64,000 nucleotides of DNA from Dokdonella fugitiva (GCF_004342425.1 NZ_SLWQ01000001.1:925146-989145); one strand, 5' to 3'. Counted from the stretch's first letter, positions 34,575 through 44,646 are shown. The notes: generated from the letters alone by a model not told the origin. Made by a program: numbers and translations.

Positions 34575-37166
34575 TCAGGGCGTCGCTTCCAGTTTGCGCA
34601 TGCGGGCGGCGAACGCGGGACCCGCGGTCGGCCAGCGCATGCTGAAACCGGCGGAATACTCGCGCGCCTTCGCCTTGTCGCCCAGCGCGATCGATTGCTC
34701 GGCGGCGACGAGCCAGGCGAGGTTGCTTTGCGCGACGTTGAAGGGACGCGCGACCCAGTCGGCGTTGTATTCGGTATACGCACGGCCGCGGTGGGCGATG
34801 AGCCACAGTGCTTCGTCGCGTGCCTTCGCGTGGTCACCGAGCGCCGCGTAAGCGTCCATCCGCGCCACATGCACGACGTACAACTCCGTGCCATCGATGG
34901 CGATGCCGGCGAGGATGTCGAGCGCGGATTGCGCATTTCCCTGGGCCAGCGCGATCTGCGCGCGCGCCAGCGTCTTCATCGTCGCCACGGTGGGCGCGTC
35001 GCCGGGCTTCGCATCGAGCGCCGTCTTCGTGCGCGGCGCGCCCTTTTCGCGCGCCGCCACGTACGCGTCGAAGGCGGCACGGAAGGCGGCTTCGGCGCGA
35101 TCCGGGGCCGAGTCACCGGGCGTGGATGCGGCCGAAGCCTGGTCCACTCGCTGCACCGCCTCGCCGGCGCCGAATGCCGAATGCAGGCTGCGCTCGACGA
35201 CGTCGAGCTTGAACGCGTCGGCGAGCTTCGACTTGCCGCGTGCGTCGGCGATGATCGCGCGCGCCGCGGCGAGATCGCCGCCGTCGGCGGCGAGCGCGGC
35301 CATGGCGCTCCAATCGTCGCCTCGCGCCTTGGCCTTCTCGCGTTCGAGCGCCGCCCGGGGGCTCGTGGTGCCACGCGCGACGTCGACCATGACAGGCAAC
35401 CAGCGCAGGTTCGTCTTCAACTCACCCGACGCCTCGAAGTGCCGTGCCGCCTCGGCGAAACGTTCCTGCCCGAGCTCGAGCGTTCCCAGCAGGTATTCGC
35501 TGACGCTCCGATAGGGATTCTGCGCCGAGGCGCTCTTTTCCGCTGCGGCGATCGCGCCGTCGTAATCGTTCGCGTACTGCCATAGCAGGTACGCGAGGTG
35601 CCCGTGTGCGGAGAAATAGTCGGGATAGAGGCTCGACAGCTTGCGGAACTCGCCGATCGCGAGGCTCGGCGCGGTGAATTCCTTGTGCATCGCTTCGACA
35701 TAGATCGCATCGCGTGCAGGCAGGTGGTCCTTCAGCGCCCAGGCCGCCTCGACCGCCGCCGTCGCGGCCGCGTTGTCGCCGAGATCGCCATGGGTCTGCG
35801 CGCTCATGAGATGCGCGAAGGCGAACTGCGGATCGAGCGCGATCGCCTGGTTGAAGAACGTGAGCGCGTCCTTGAGGTTTCCGACGTCGAACGCGCGCTG
35901 CCCCAGGTTGTAGGCGCGCAGTGCATCGAGGTTGCCGGTGGCGACGCGGTCTAGCGGCTTCGATTCGGACGAAACGGTCGCAAGCGCCTCGCCGAGGCGG
36001 ACGCGCAGCTTCTGGTTCACCTGGTCGAGCGAAGGCAATACCGACTCGACGCCGATGCCGTCGGCCGATTCCGACCATACGGTGGTCTGCGTATTCGGGT
36101 CGACCACCTCGGCGGTCACGCGCACGCGGCCGCCGATCTCGGCGATGGTCGGCAGGATCAACGCGCGCGCGCCGTCGCGCAGCGCGATCTCGGCGCCGAC
36201 CGAGCGGTCGATCGCCGTCTTGGCCGGATCGCGCTGCATCAGCGCGACGGTCTCGCGTGCCTTGAGGTTCGACAGCACGTTGACGTAGCGCGACTGCTCG
36301 AGCCCGATACGGAACGCGGTGTCGATCGAATCGTTGAAACGCACGTCGCCGGTCAGGTTGTTGAGGTCGCCGACGACGACCCAGTCGCGCTCGGCGAACG
36401 CGATCGCGGGCGCCGGACGGAGCAGATACCACGCGGGTATCGCGAGCATCAGCAGCAGTGCGGCCACTTCGATGCCGAGCGTCGCCGGACGGCGCCAGAA
36501 CGGCACCTCGCGGTGCGCCTTTCCCGACCAGGGCGGCGGCTTCAGCGGCGCGAAGCCTTCGTCGCCGACCTCGAAAACGGGGATCGGATCCGGCACGCCC
36601 TTGAAACGATAACGGCCGTACGTGCGCCAGCGCACGGTTTCGAGGCGATCGCCGAGTTCACCCTGCGCGCGGTGCGCGAGCGCTTGCGCGACGCCCGAGA
36701 GCAGGATCTGGTTCGGCAGCGCGAGCTGCATGAGGCGCGAGGTGATCGGCTTGACCAGCCCCTCCACTTCGATCGGCTTGGCGCCGCGCGCGATGTCTTC
36801 GGGGCTGTTGTCCCACGCGAAGACGTCGCCGACGTGGATGCCGACGCGCGCGGCGAGCGCGGAGCCCTCGGCCTCGTTGAGGTCACGCAGCGCACGCTGG
36901 TAGTCGAGCGCGAAGGCGACCGCCTGTACCGGTCGCTCGAACATGAAGAGGAAACCATCGGTCTTGTCGATTTCCCGGCCGCCATGCAGCGGCAGCAGCG
37001 CGCGGGCGAGCCGATCGTGCTTGCGGAAGAGGTCGGCGGCGCGCTGGTCGCCGAGACGCTGCGTGAGCGCCGTGGAGTCGACGAGGTCGCACAGCACGAG
37101 CGTGCGCAGCAGCGGGATCGCGGCGGGGTGCGGTGTCGGTGCTGACGGTTGGAGCAATGCATTCAT
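34575..37166 (-). CDS. Cyclase-domain/TPR membrane protein of RiPP cassette 2
   Basis: An 863-residue paralogue of the cassette 1 cyclase protein with the same residue numbering: Asp27 and Asp30 in LCDLVDST, Asp70 in KTDG, RVGIHVGD, and Pro140/Arg144 in VEGLVKPITSR. A membrane helix (EVAALLLMLAIPAWYLL) is followed by DWVVVGDLNNLTG and TPR repeats. ATG 37166 with GGAAGGCAG upstream is preferred to an in-frame ATG at 37238. Shared replacement of the catalytic Asn by Pro suggests altered or absent cyclase chemistry, perhaps nucleotide sensing. Confidence 0.83.
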   Translation of the reverse strand: MNALLQPSAPTPHPAAIPLLRTLVLCDLVDSTALTQRLGDQRAADLFRKHDRLARALLPLHGGREIDKTDGFLFMFERPVQAVAFALDYQRALRDLNEAEGSALAARVGIHVGDVFAWDNSPEDIARGAKPIEVEGLVKPITSRLMQLALPNQILLSGVAQALAHRAQGELGDRLETVRWRTYGRYRFKGVPDPIPVFEVGDEGFAPLKPPPWSGKAHREVPFWRRPATLGIEVAALLLMLAIPAWYLLRPAPAIAFAERDWVVVGDLNNLTGDVRFNDSIDTAFRIGLEQSRYVNVLSNLKARETVALMQRDPAKTAIDRSVGAEIALRDGARALILPTIAEIGGRVRVTAEVVDPNTQTTVWSESADGIGVESVLPSLDQVNQKLRVRLGEALATVSSESKPLDRVATGNLDALRAYNLGQRAFDVGNLKDALTFFNQAIALDPQFAFAHLMSAQTHGDLGDNAAATAAVEAAWALKDHLPARDAIYVEAMHKEFTAPSLAIGEFRKLSSLYPDYFSAHGHLAYLLWQYANDYDGAIAAAEKSASAQNPYRSVSEYLLGTLELGQERFAEAARHFEASGELKTNLRWLPVMVDVARGTTSPRAALEREKAKARGDDWSAMAALAADGGDLAAARAIIADARGKSKLADAFKLDVVERSLHSAFGAGEAVQRVDQASAASTPGDSAPDRAEAAFRAAFDAYVAAREKGAPRTKTALDAKPGDAPTVATMKTLARAQIALAQGNAQSALDILAGIAIDGTELYVVHVARMDAYAALGDHAKARDEALWLIAHRGRAYTEYNADWVARPFNVAQSNLAWLVAAEQSIALGDKAKAREYSAGFSMRWPTAGPAFAARMRKLEATP

Positions 37167-37331
37167 GCCTGGCTGCCTTCCAGCGCGCTGCGCGAGCCGC
37201 GCGTCCCTGATCCGGTGCGACGGGGCATGCGACGCCACCGGATTCGTGCATTGGCGATGCGGGCCCGAGGCCGGCGTCCGCCGCGTTGCGCGCTGGTCCG
37301 CTCTTGCTCCCGCGCGCAGGGAGCCTTCGTG

Positions 37332-38384
37332 TCAGACGACGCAGCGCACGCTGCCGGGCACCGCCACGTGGTAACCATCGCCGCCGCGACCTTTCGCCTC
37401 GTACAGCGCGGCATCCGCATCGCTGTACCAGACCGCCCAGTCGGCATGCTCTCCGCACAGGCTGCCGCCGATGCTCACCGTCACCGTGAGGCCTTCCTTG
37501 CAACCGGGGAAGCGCAATGCGCGCACGGCGCCGATGATCTGCGTCGCGCGTGCGCAGAGCTCCTCTTCGCCGGTGACCTGCATGAGCAGGGCGAATTCGT
37601 CGCCGCCGAGGCGGCACGGCACATCGACGGACGAGGCCGCGTTCTGCACTTCCTCGGCGATCGCGCGCAACACCTGGTCGCCGACGAGGTGGCCGCAGCG
37701 GTCGTTGATCTGCTTGAACCGGTCGAGGTCGACGAGCAGCAGCGCGAGCACGGTCCCGGGCAGGCGATGCTCGCCGAGCCGCTCGAGGAACATGTAGAGG
37801 CCGCGCCGGTTGCACAGGCCGGACAGTTCGTCGGTCTGCACGAGGCGTTGCGCGGTCGACAGCTGGGTGCGCGTCTGGCGCAGCGAATCCAGCGTGACCA
37901 TGAGGTCCTCGTTGCGGCGCTTGAGGCTCTGGATGAGTTGCTGTTCGCTCGCGACGAGGTAGGAGAACGAGCGGCGCATGAACTGCGCGAGCAGGCGCGG
38001 TTCGGTCGCGATGAGGTGTTCGAAGGTTTCCTGGTCGACGATGCGCAGGGTCGCCGCGCCGAACGCGACGGCATTGGCGACGCGCGTATGGCTGCCGATG
38101 AACAGCACGAGCTCGCCGAAGAACTCGCGCGCGCCGATGATCTTGTCGGGCAGGCCGTCGCCGAATTCGAGCTGCACCTGGCCCGCCTCGACGATGAACA
38201 TGCTGCGGCCGAGCTCGCCGCGGCGGAAAATGACCTCGCCCTGGCTCACCTCGCGCGCGACGCCAACGCGGGCGAACAGCGCGAATTCGTCCTCCGACAG
38301 CTGCCGGGGCAGCAGCGACGGGCGCAGCGGGGCCGCCGTGAGCGCGTGTGCGAGTTCGCTGGTCGACTCTGCCTTGCTGGACAC
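37332..38384 (-). CDS. cNMP-binding domain + GGDEF protein
   Basis: A 350-residue soluble signalling protein. Residues ~25-145 form a cyclic-nucleotide-binding (Crp-like) domain: GEVIFRRGELGRSMFIVEAGQV, then EFFGELVLFIGSHTRVANAV. In the phosphate-binding cassette GELVLFIGSHTRVA the usual Arg is placed at HTR. A coiled coil leads to a GGDEF domain with an intact RLGGDEF motif, so diguanylate cyclase activity is likely. The start is a GTG with GGGGAGG. It follows cyclase 2 on the same strand after 165 bp, which invites a link between the cyclase-like proteins and this receptor; this is inference. Confidence 0.87.
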   Translation of the reverse strand: MSSKAESTSELAHALTAAPLRPSLLPRQLSEDEFALFARVGVAREVSQGEVIFRRGELGRSMFIVEAGQVQLEFGDGLPDKIIGAREFFGELVLFIGSHTRVANAVAFGAATLRIVDQETFEHLIATEPRLLAQFMRRSFSYLVASEQQLIQSLKRRNEDLMVTLDSLRQTRTQLSTAQRLVQTDELSGLCNRRGLYMFLERLGEHRLPGTVLALLLVDLDRFKQINDRCGHLVGDQVLRAIAEEVQNAASSVDVPCRLGGDEFALLMQVTGEEELCARATQIIGAVRALRFPGCKEGLTVTVSIGGSLCGEHADWAVWYSDADAALYEAKGRGGDGYHVAVPGSVRCVV

Positions 38385-38857
38385 TCGAACCTCCCCCCTC
38401 GGGGCCCGACCTATGGGTCATGGTAACGCATGTGACCGGCGGGCTGGCACGGAGTGACAAGGAGTGTCGTAAGAAAACAGCTATTCCGGCTGTGAGCCAA
38501 GCGCCCGTCGAGCGTGCGAACACTGTTGCAGGGATTGCGAGAGGGCGCCGCAGGCGACGTGGCGGCGCGGGGTCCGTCTCCAGGTTGTCCCGCCGGCCGG
38601 GCAGGCTCGGGAAGGTTAGGCCCGGTTCTTGCTTGGCCTGATCGCCAGCCGCCCTGGCTCCCGGCCGCTCTCACGGCACCCAGGGCACGGCCGGCATCGG
38701 AACGGCTCGACCCGGGGCACTCCCCAGCTGCCCGGGTTCCCTCTCTCCCGGTCTGTTCCGATGCCGGTCGGCTGCACCTTCCGGTCCTCTCTCCCGGAAA
38801 CACGAAGCCCGCCGCCCTCCCCGCGGCGGCCTTCGTGTGCCCGCATGCCGGCGCCGC
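38385..38857. other. Gene-free 473-bp interval rich in inverted repeats
   Basis: No convincing gene was found. Perfect inverted repeats are GCCCTGG/CCAGGGC (38651-38657, 38680-38686), CCGGCATCGGAAC/GTTCCGATGCCGG (38691-38703, 38755-38767) enclosing ACCCGGG/CCCGGGT (38710-38716, 38731-38737), and TTCCGG/CCGGAA (38779-38784, 38794-38799). The part 38385-38640 next to the cNMP-GGDEF gene holds its promoter and strong ribosome-binding site. The structured half could be an aceA 3' UTR or a small RNA; no known RNA family was recognised. Confidence 0.5.
38800..38838 (-). terminator. Terminator of aceA
   Basis: ACACGAAG plus a GC-rich extension pairs with the matching arm ending CTTCGTGT (about 15 of 16 pairs, loop near 38816-38822), starting 19 bp past the aceA stop. 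On the minus strand it is followed by TTTCC, a short T-tract. Confidence 0.6.
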
Positions 38858-40159
<1,302 letters not shown>

Positions 40160-40226
40160 GGCTTACCTCGTGGCGATGGATGGATCGGAGTGGGAACGCG
40201 GCCGCCGCGGCCGCAGGTGCGCGTGG

Positions 40227-41843
40227 TCAGGGATCGCGAAGGCTTGCGTAGGCTTCGAGGGTGAGGAAGTCGGCGAGCGCATCGGCATGCGTGAGGCGGG
40301 CGAGCAGCGTCGCCGCGTCGCCGATGCGCGCCTGTCCGGGCATCGCGGTCGCGGCGAGGCGATCGCGCGTGGCGGCCAGCACCGCGTCGAACGTGGCGAA
40401 GTCGATCGGCGCGCCGTCGTCGAACGCGAGCGGCGGCGCGATGCCTCCGTCCGCGTGGTGCAGCCATTGCCACAGCTGCGCGCGCGCGATTTCCGCGGTG
40501 GCGGCGTCTTCCATGAGATGGTGGATCGGCACGCAACCCAGGCCGTCCATCCACGCCGCGAGGTAGCGCAGGCAGACCTCGACGTTGGCGTCGAAACCCC
40601 CGCGCGTGATCGTGCCGGTGCTCGGCGCGAGCAGCGTGTCGCGATCGGCGACGACATCCGCACGCGCGACGTGCAGCTGGTTCGGCGTCGGCATGTGCGC
40701 GTCGAATACCTCGCGCGCGACGGCGACGAGCGCGGGGTGCGCGACCCATGTGCCGTCGTGCCCGGCGCTCACTTCGCGCAGCTTGTCGGCGCGCACTTTC
40801 GCGAGCGCGGCCGCGTTCGCCGCTGGGTCGTGGTTGATCGGGATCTGCGCGGCCATGCCGCCCATCGCGAACGCGCCGCGCCGGTGGCAGGTGCGGATCA
40901 GGAGCTCCGAATAGTGACGCAGGAACGGCACGGTCATGACGACCTGGCCGCGCTCGGGCAGCACGCGGTCGCGATGCGCGCGCAGGGTCTTGAAGTAGGA
41001 AAAGATGTAGTCCCAGCGGCCGCAATTGAGGCCGACCACGCGCGTGCGCAGCGCGTGCAGGATCTCGTCCATCTCGAACACGGCGGGCAGCGTCTCGATC
41101 AGGACGGTGGCCTTCATCGCGCCTTGCTGCAGGCCGAGCACGGCCTCCACGTGGTCCATGACGTCGTTCCACAGCACCGCCTCGCGATGGCTTTCCATCT
41201 TCGGCAGGTAGAAGTACGGGCCGCGATCGCGCGCGTGCAGGGCGAGCGCGTTGTGGTAGGCGAACAGGCCGAAGTCGAACAGCGCGCCGGCGATCGCTTC
41301 GCCGCCGATCTCGAGGTGTCGCTCGGGCAGGTGCCAACCGCGCGGACGCACGACGAGCACGGCGGGGTCGGGCCCGAGCGCGTATGCACGGCCGTCCGGC
41401 GCGCGATAGTCGATCGTGCCGGCCACGGCGTCGCGCAGGTTGAGCTGGCCGTCGACGAGGTTGGCGAACGTCGGCGCGGTCGAGTCCTCGAAATCGGCCA
41501 TGAACACCTTCGCGCCCGAATTGAGCGCATTGATGATCATCTTGCGGTCGACCGGCCCGGTGATCTCGACGCGCCGGTCCCGCAGCGCGGCGGGGATCGG
41601 TGCGACGCGCCAGTCGGCTTCGCGGATCGCGCGCGTCTCGGGCAGGAAGCCCGGCAGCTCGCCTGCGTCGAACCGGGCCTGCCGTTCGCGGCGGGCGGCG
41701 AGCAGGGCGCGCCGGCGCCCTTCGAAGCGCTCGTGCAGGTCGGCGAGGAAGGCGAGTGCGTCGGCGTGGAGCAGGCCCGCCTGCTGCGCGTCGAGCCCAT
41801 GGCGGAGGCGGGGCCCGGGCAGGTTTTCGACGGTGGCGTTCAT
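40227..41843 (-). CDS. aceB: Malate synthase A
   Basis: A 538-residue enzyme that condenses glyoxylate and acetyl-CoA to malate. Family motifs are MADFEDSTAPTF, the GPYFYLPKMESH substrate loop, IETLPAVFEMDEILH, LNCGRWDYIFSYFK and the C-terminal MEDAATAEIARAQLWQW with its catalytic Asp/Glu region. The ATG at 41843 gives the family N-terminus; the 14 codons upstream run into the promoter. It is the first gene of aceBA and is divergent from a LysR-type regulator. Confidence 0.96.
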   Translation of the reverse strand: MNATVENLPGPRLRHGLDAQQAGLLHADALAFLADLHERFEGRRRALLAARRERQARFDAGELPGFLPETRAIREADWRVAPIPAALRDRRVEITGPVDRKMIINALNSGAKVFMADFEDSTAPTFANLVDGQLNLRDAVAGTIDYRAPDGRAYALGPDPAVLVVRPRGWHLPERHLEIGGEAIAGALFDFGLFAYHNALALHARDRGPYFYLPKMESHREAVLWNDVMDHVEAVLGLQQGAMKATVLIETLPAVFEMDEILHALRTRVVGLNCGRWDYIFSYFKTLRAHRDRVLPERGQVVMTVPFLRHYSELLIRTCHRRGAFAMGGMAAQIPINHDPAANAAALAKVRADKLREVSAGHDGTWVAHPALVAVAREVFDAHMPTPNQLHVARADVVADRDTLLAPSTGTITRGGFDANVEVCLRYLAAWMDGLGCVPIHHLMEDAATAEIARAQLWQWLHHADGGIAPPLAFDDGAPIDFATFDAVLAATRDRLAATAMPGQARIGDAATLLARLTHADALADFLTLEAYASLRDP

Positions 41844-41887
41844 CGGCGATCTCGTGGTGCTGGAAGGCCAGCCTAGGCAATGCACGG

Positions 41888-41904
41888 TTGCTTTGACAAA
41901 GCAA
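41888..41904. promoter_or_regulatory. Palindrome/LysR-type box between aceB and its divergent regulator
   Basis: TTGCTTTGACAAAGCAA is a perfect palindrome around a central A and contains the T-N11-A pattern of LysR-type sites. It includes TTGACA (41893-41898), a consensus -35 for the rightward regulator gene; a second TTGACA reads leftward from 41935 towards aceB. Autoregulation plus control of aceBA by the LysR protein is the simplest reading. Confidence 0.6.
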
Positions 41905-41962
41905 ACGTTTCAATGCGATACATTGGCGTTGTCAAATATCGAACAAGTGTTTGAATCAGCGC

Positions 41963-43012
41963 ATGAAGCAGGATGAACGCAACCCGCGTGGCCGGGCTCG
42001 TGGCGCACGCAAGGTGGAACGCCGTAGCGGCGCACGGCGGGAACCCGCAGGTGCTGCGCCCACGCCGCCGCGCTTCTACTACAAAGGCAGCCGCCTCAAG
42101 CAGTTGCGTGCGTTCCTGATGATCGTGAAACTCGGCACGCTGTCACGCGCGGCCGAGGCGCTGTTCCTGTCGCAGCCATCCATCAGCCTGCAGTTGCGCG
42201 CGCTCGAGCAGGAGCTCGGGGCGACCCTGATCGAGCGCCGCCGCCGCCGTGTCGCGCCGACGCGCGAGGGACAGGCGCTGTACGACCTCGCATTGCCGCT
42301 CGTCGAAGGGCTCGACCAGCTCGACCAGCGCTTCCACGCGCTGCGTTCGGGCCTCGCCGGAGGCGAGCTGCACGTCGCCGCGGGCACGTCGACGATCCAG
42401 TACCTGCTGCCGGGCTTCGTCGCCGCTTTCCGCGAGCAGCATCCGGGCGTGAAGCTGCAGCTGCACAACGTGACCGGCAAGGACGGGCTCGCGCTGCTGC
42501 GTTCGGACCAGGTCGATTTCGCGATCGGTTCGATGCTCGACGTGCCGAACGACCTCAGCTACGAGCCGGTGCAGTCGTACGACCCGATGCTCATCACGCC
42601 GCCGGATCATCCGCTCGCGAAGCTCGCCGACGTGCGCCTCGAGGACCTGTCACCGTACGGCCTGATCCTGCCTCCGCAGCGACTGACGACGTATCGCCTC
42701 GTCGATCTCATCTTCCAGCAGCGCAAGGTGCCGTTCCGCGTGGCGATCGAGGTCGGCGGCTGGGAAGTCATCAAGCAGTACGTCGCGCTCGGCCTCGGCA
42801 TTTCGATCGTGACCGGCATCTGCATCGGCGCCGAGGACCGCGCGCGTCTGGCCGTCCGCAACATGAGCGCGTACTTTCCGCAGCGCAGCTACGGCGTCGT
42901 CGTGCGCAAGGGCAAGTACCTCAGCAGCGAGGCGCGCGCGTTCGTCGACCTCGTGCGTCCCGGCCTGTTCATGCGCCGGGATTACTGGGAAGCAGGACAT
43001 TCCGAACGCTGA
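41963..43012 (+). CDS. LysR-type regulator, probable controller of aceBA
   Basis: A 349-residue LysR-type regulator. The winged helix-turn-helix (LKQLRAFLMIVKLGTLSRAAEALFLSQPSISLQLRALE) begins near residue 46, after an unusual basic, Arg/Pro-rich extension of about 40 residues that ordinary family members lack. The C-terminal co-inducer domain follows (ELHVAAGTSTIQYLLPGF, GLGISIVTGICIG), with some likeness to CysB-type domains. ATG 41963 is used; a TTG four codons earlier is possible. Divergent position and the shared palindrome suggest it controls the glyoxylate shunt. Its ligand is unknown. Confidence 0.88.
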   Translation: MKQDERNPRGRARGARKVERRSGARREPAGAAPTPPRFYYKGSRLKQLRAFLMIVKLGTLSRAAEALFLSQPSISLQLRALEQELGATLIERRRRRVAPTREGQALYDLALPLVEGLDQLDQRFHALRSGLAGGELHVAAGTSTIQYLLPGFVAAFREQHPGVKLQLHNVTGKDGLALLRSDQVDFAIGSMLDVPNDLSYEPVQSYDPMLITPPDHPLAKLADVRLEDLSPYGLILPPQRLTTYRLVDLIFQQRKVPFRVAIEVGGWEVIKQYVALGLGISIVTGICIGAEDRARLAVRNMSAYFPQRSYGVVVRKGKYLSSEARAFVDLVRPGLFMRRDYWEAGHSER

Positions 43013-43047
43013 GCGACGGCCGGCGCCCTGCCACTACAGAGAGCACG

Positions 43048-43512
43048 ATGGACATGCCCGGACCCGGCCCGGACCACGGCCGCCTCGCCCGCTTCGTCGG
43101 CGCATGGAGCGGGGAGGAACGCCTGTCGCCATCGCCGTGGGGCCCCGGAGGCTGCGCCAGCGGTCGCTTCGAGTTCCGCGTCGGCGTCGATGGCATGGCG
43201 CTGCTGCAGGACTACGAGGAAGAGAAGGACGGGCGGGTCGCGTTCCGCGGGCATGGCGTGTTCATCGTCGACCCGCTCACGCAGGGCATCGCCTGGTGGT
43301 GGTTCGACAGCCTCGGCTTCGCCCCCGAGCCGCCGGCACGCGGTCGCTGGGACGGCGACATCTTGCGCATGGAAAAGCACACGCCGCGCGGCGCCGCGCG
43401 TTACACGTTCGCGCTCGGCGACGATGCCTTCGTGTTCCGCATCGAGAACCGCTTCGCGGGTCAGGACGACTATGTCGAATTCATGCGCGGCGACTATCGC
43501 CGGCTGCGCTGA
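43048..43512 (+). CDS. DUF1579-like lipocalin-fold protein
   Basis: A 154-residue soluble protein matching the DUF1579-type pattern: LARFVGAWSGEERL at the N-terminus and alternating beta strands (GRFEFRVGVDGMALLQDYEE, DYVEFMRGDYRRL). Such proteins are thought to form a small beta barrel; function is unknown. It follows the LysR gene after 35 bp on the same strand, and its last 32 bp overlap the convergent DUF4126 gene. Confidence 0.8.
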   Translation: MDMPGPGPDHGRLARFVGAWSGEERLSPSPWGPGGCASGRFEFRVGVDGMALLQDYEEEKDGRVAFRGHGVFIVDPLTQGIAWWWFDSLGFAPEPPARGRWDGDILRMEKHTPRGAARYTFALGDDAFVFRIENRFAGQDDYVEFMRGDYRRLR

Positions 43513-44134
43513 CCGCCGCGTCGAACGCTCCGCCCTGCGCCGCGGGCGCTCCGCGCCCGAGCAGGCGCCGCAGCATGCGCTGGACGAAGCGGAACAGCTT
43601 GGGCAACAACCACGCGACCAGTGCGAGGAACAGCACGAGCGCGACGAGGAAGGCGATCGGGTGCGCGATCGCGAGCCAGAGCCCGCCGAGCACGAGGCCG
43701 TCCTCGCCCGCGCTCGCGGTCCAGTTGGTGAAGGGTTCAGGCGAGGTGTTGATCGCGGCGCGCCCGCCGCTCTTCGCCAGGTGCGTGCCGCTGGTGACGA
43801 GGCCCCCGATGAGGCCGGCGGCGAGTTGCGCCGCCGGCGTCGCGTCGCCCATGGCACCCCAGGCGAGGAACGCTCCGGCCGGGATGCGGATGAACGTGTG
43901 CAGCGCGTCCCAGAAGGAATCGAATGCCGGGATCTTGTCGGCGAGGAATTCGCCGACCGCCATGATCGCGGCGGCCGCGAGCACCCATGTGTGCTGCAGC
44001 ACGAGCAGTTGCTCGGGCAGATGCAGGTAGCCGAGGCGGCCGAGCAGGCCGACGACGAGGATCGTGACGTACAGGCGGATGCCGCTGGCCCAGGCGAGGC
44101 CGCCGGCGAGCGCGAGTTGCGAGAGCGCGTCCAT
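43481..44134 (-). CDS. DUF4126 membrane protein
   Basis: A 217-residue integral membrane protein with about five hydrophobic segments. DUF4126 hallmarks are visible: LAWASGIRLYVTILVVGLLGRLGYL at the N-terminus, EFLADKIPAFDSFWDALHTFIRIPAGAFL in the middle and GTHLAKSGGRAAINTSPEPF after it. Function is unknown. A charged C-terminal tail of about 30 residues overlaps the convergent neighbour gene. Confidence 0.85.
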   Translation of the reverse strand: MDALSQLALAGGLAWASGIRLYVTILVVGLLGRLGYLHLPEQLLVLQHTWVLAAAAIMAVGEFLADKIPAFDSFWDALHTFIRIPAGAFLAWGAMGDATPAAQLAAGLIGGLVTSGTHLAKSGGRAAINTSPEPFTNWTASAGEDGLVLGGLWLAIAHPIAFLVALVLFLALVAWLLPKLFRFVQRMLRRLLGRGAPAAQGGAFDAAVSAAGDSRRA

Positions 44135-44248
44135 CAGGCGTGCGCCTCCCGCGCGACCGGCGCGGTTCGACCGACCGACGGGCGCGCGCGGCCTGCGCGG
44201 TTTCTGCTAGCGTGGCGCCCTCGTCCGCGCTGCCGTTCCTGGTGCTCC

Positions 44249-44557
44249 ATGGCCCGTTGGCTCCTCCTCGCCGCTACGATACTTGGATTCATCTTCGTCT
44301 TCACCACGCGCAGTCCGCTGCTGCTCGGCATCGGCCTGCTGCTCGGCATCGGCGGCTTCATCGGGTTCATGTTCGCGCTCGCCGCGGACCGTGTCTCGGC
44401 GAGTTCACGCCCGGAAACGTCGATGGCATCGCCGGCCGACCTCGCCGCGATGCGCAAACCCGTGGCGCGGCCGCTGCCCCCGGCGCAGCGCCCGCCGGCC
44501 GCGGGCGCGACACGGGCGCCCTCGCCGCCTTCCCCGCCTCCGCCGCCCCAACGCTGA
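44249..44557 (+). CDS. Small membrane protein with Pro-rich tail
   Basis: A 102-residue protein with two N-terminal membrane segments (LLLAATILGFIFVF and LLLGIGLLLGIGGFIGFMFAL) and a Pro/Ala-rich cytosolic tail ending PSPPPPPQR. I recognise no characterised family; similar small proteins are annotated as hypothetical in Xanthomonadales. The frame is open far upstream, but ATG 44249 is the first start that avoids the neighbouring genes. Confidence 0.62.
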   Translation: MARWLLLAATILGFIFVFTTRSPLLLGIGLLLGIGGFIGFMFALAADRVSASSRPETSMASPADLAAMRKPVARPLPPAQRPPAAGATRAPSPPSPPPPPQR

Positions 44558-44646
44558 AGCCACGCCGCACCGCACCGTGCGTCGCGTCCGCCACTGACGC
44601 AGAATCGCCCGTGTCGCATCCTGCGACGCCGTGACGGGAGGTTGGC

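Noticed and set aside
38641..38857. RNase P RNA, tmRNA, SRP RNA or 6S RNA in the structured interval
   Set aside because: None of the conserved core sequences of those RNAs could be seen on either strand.
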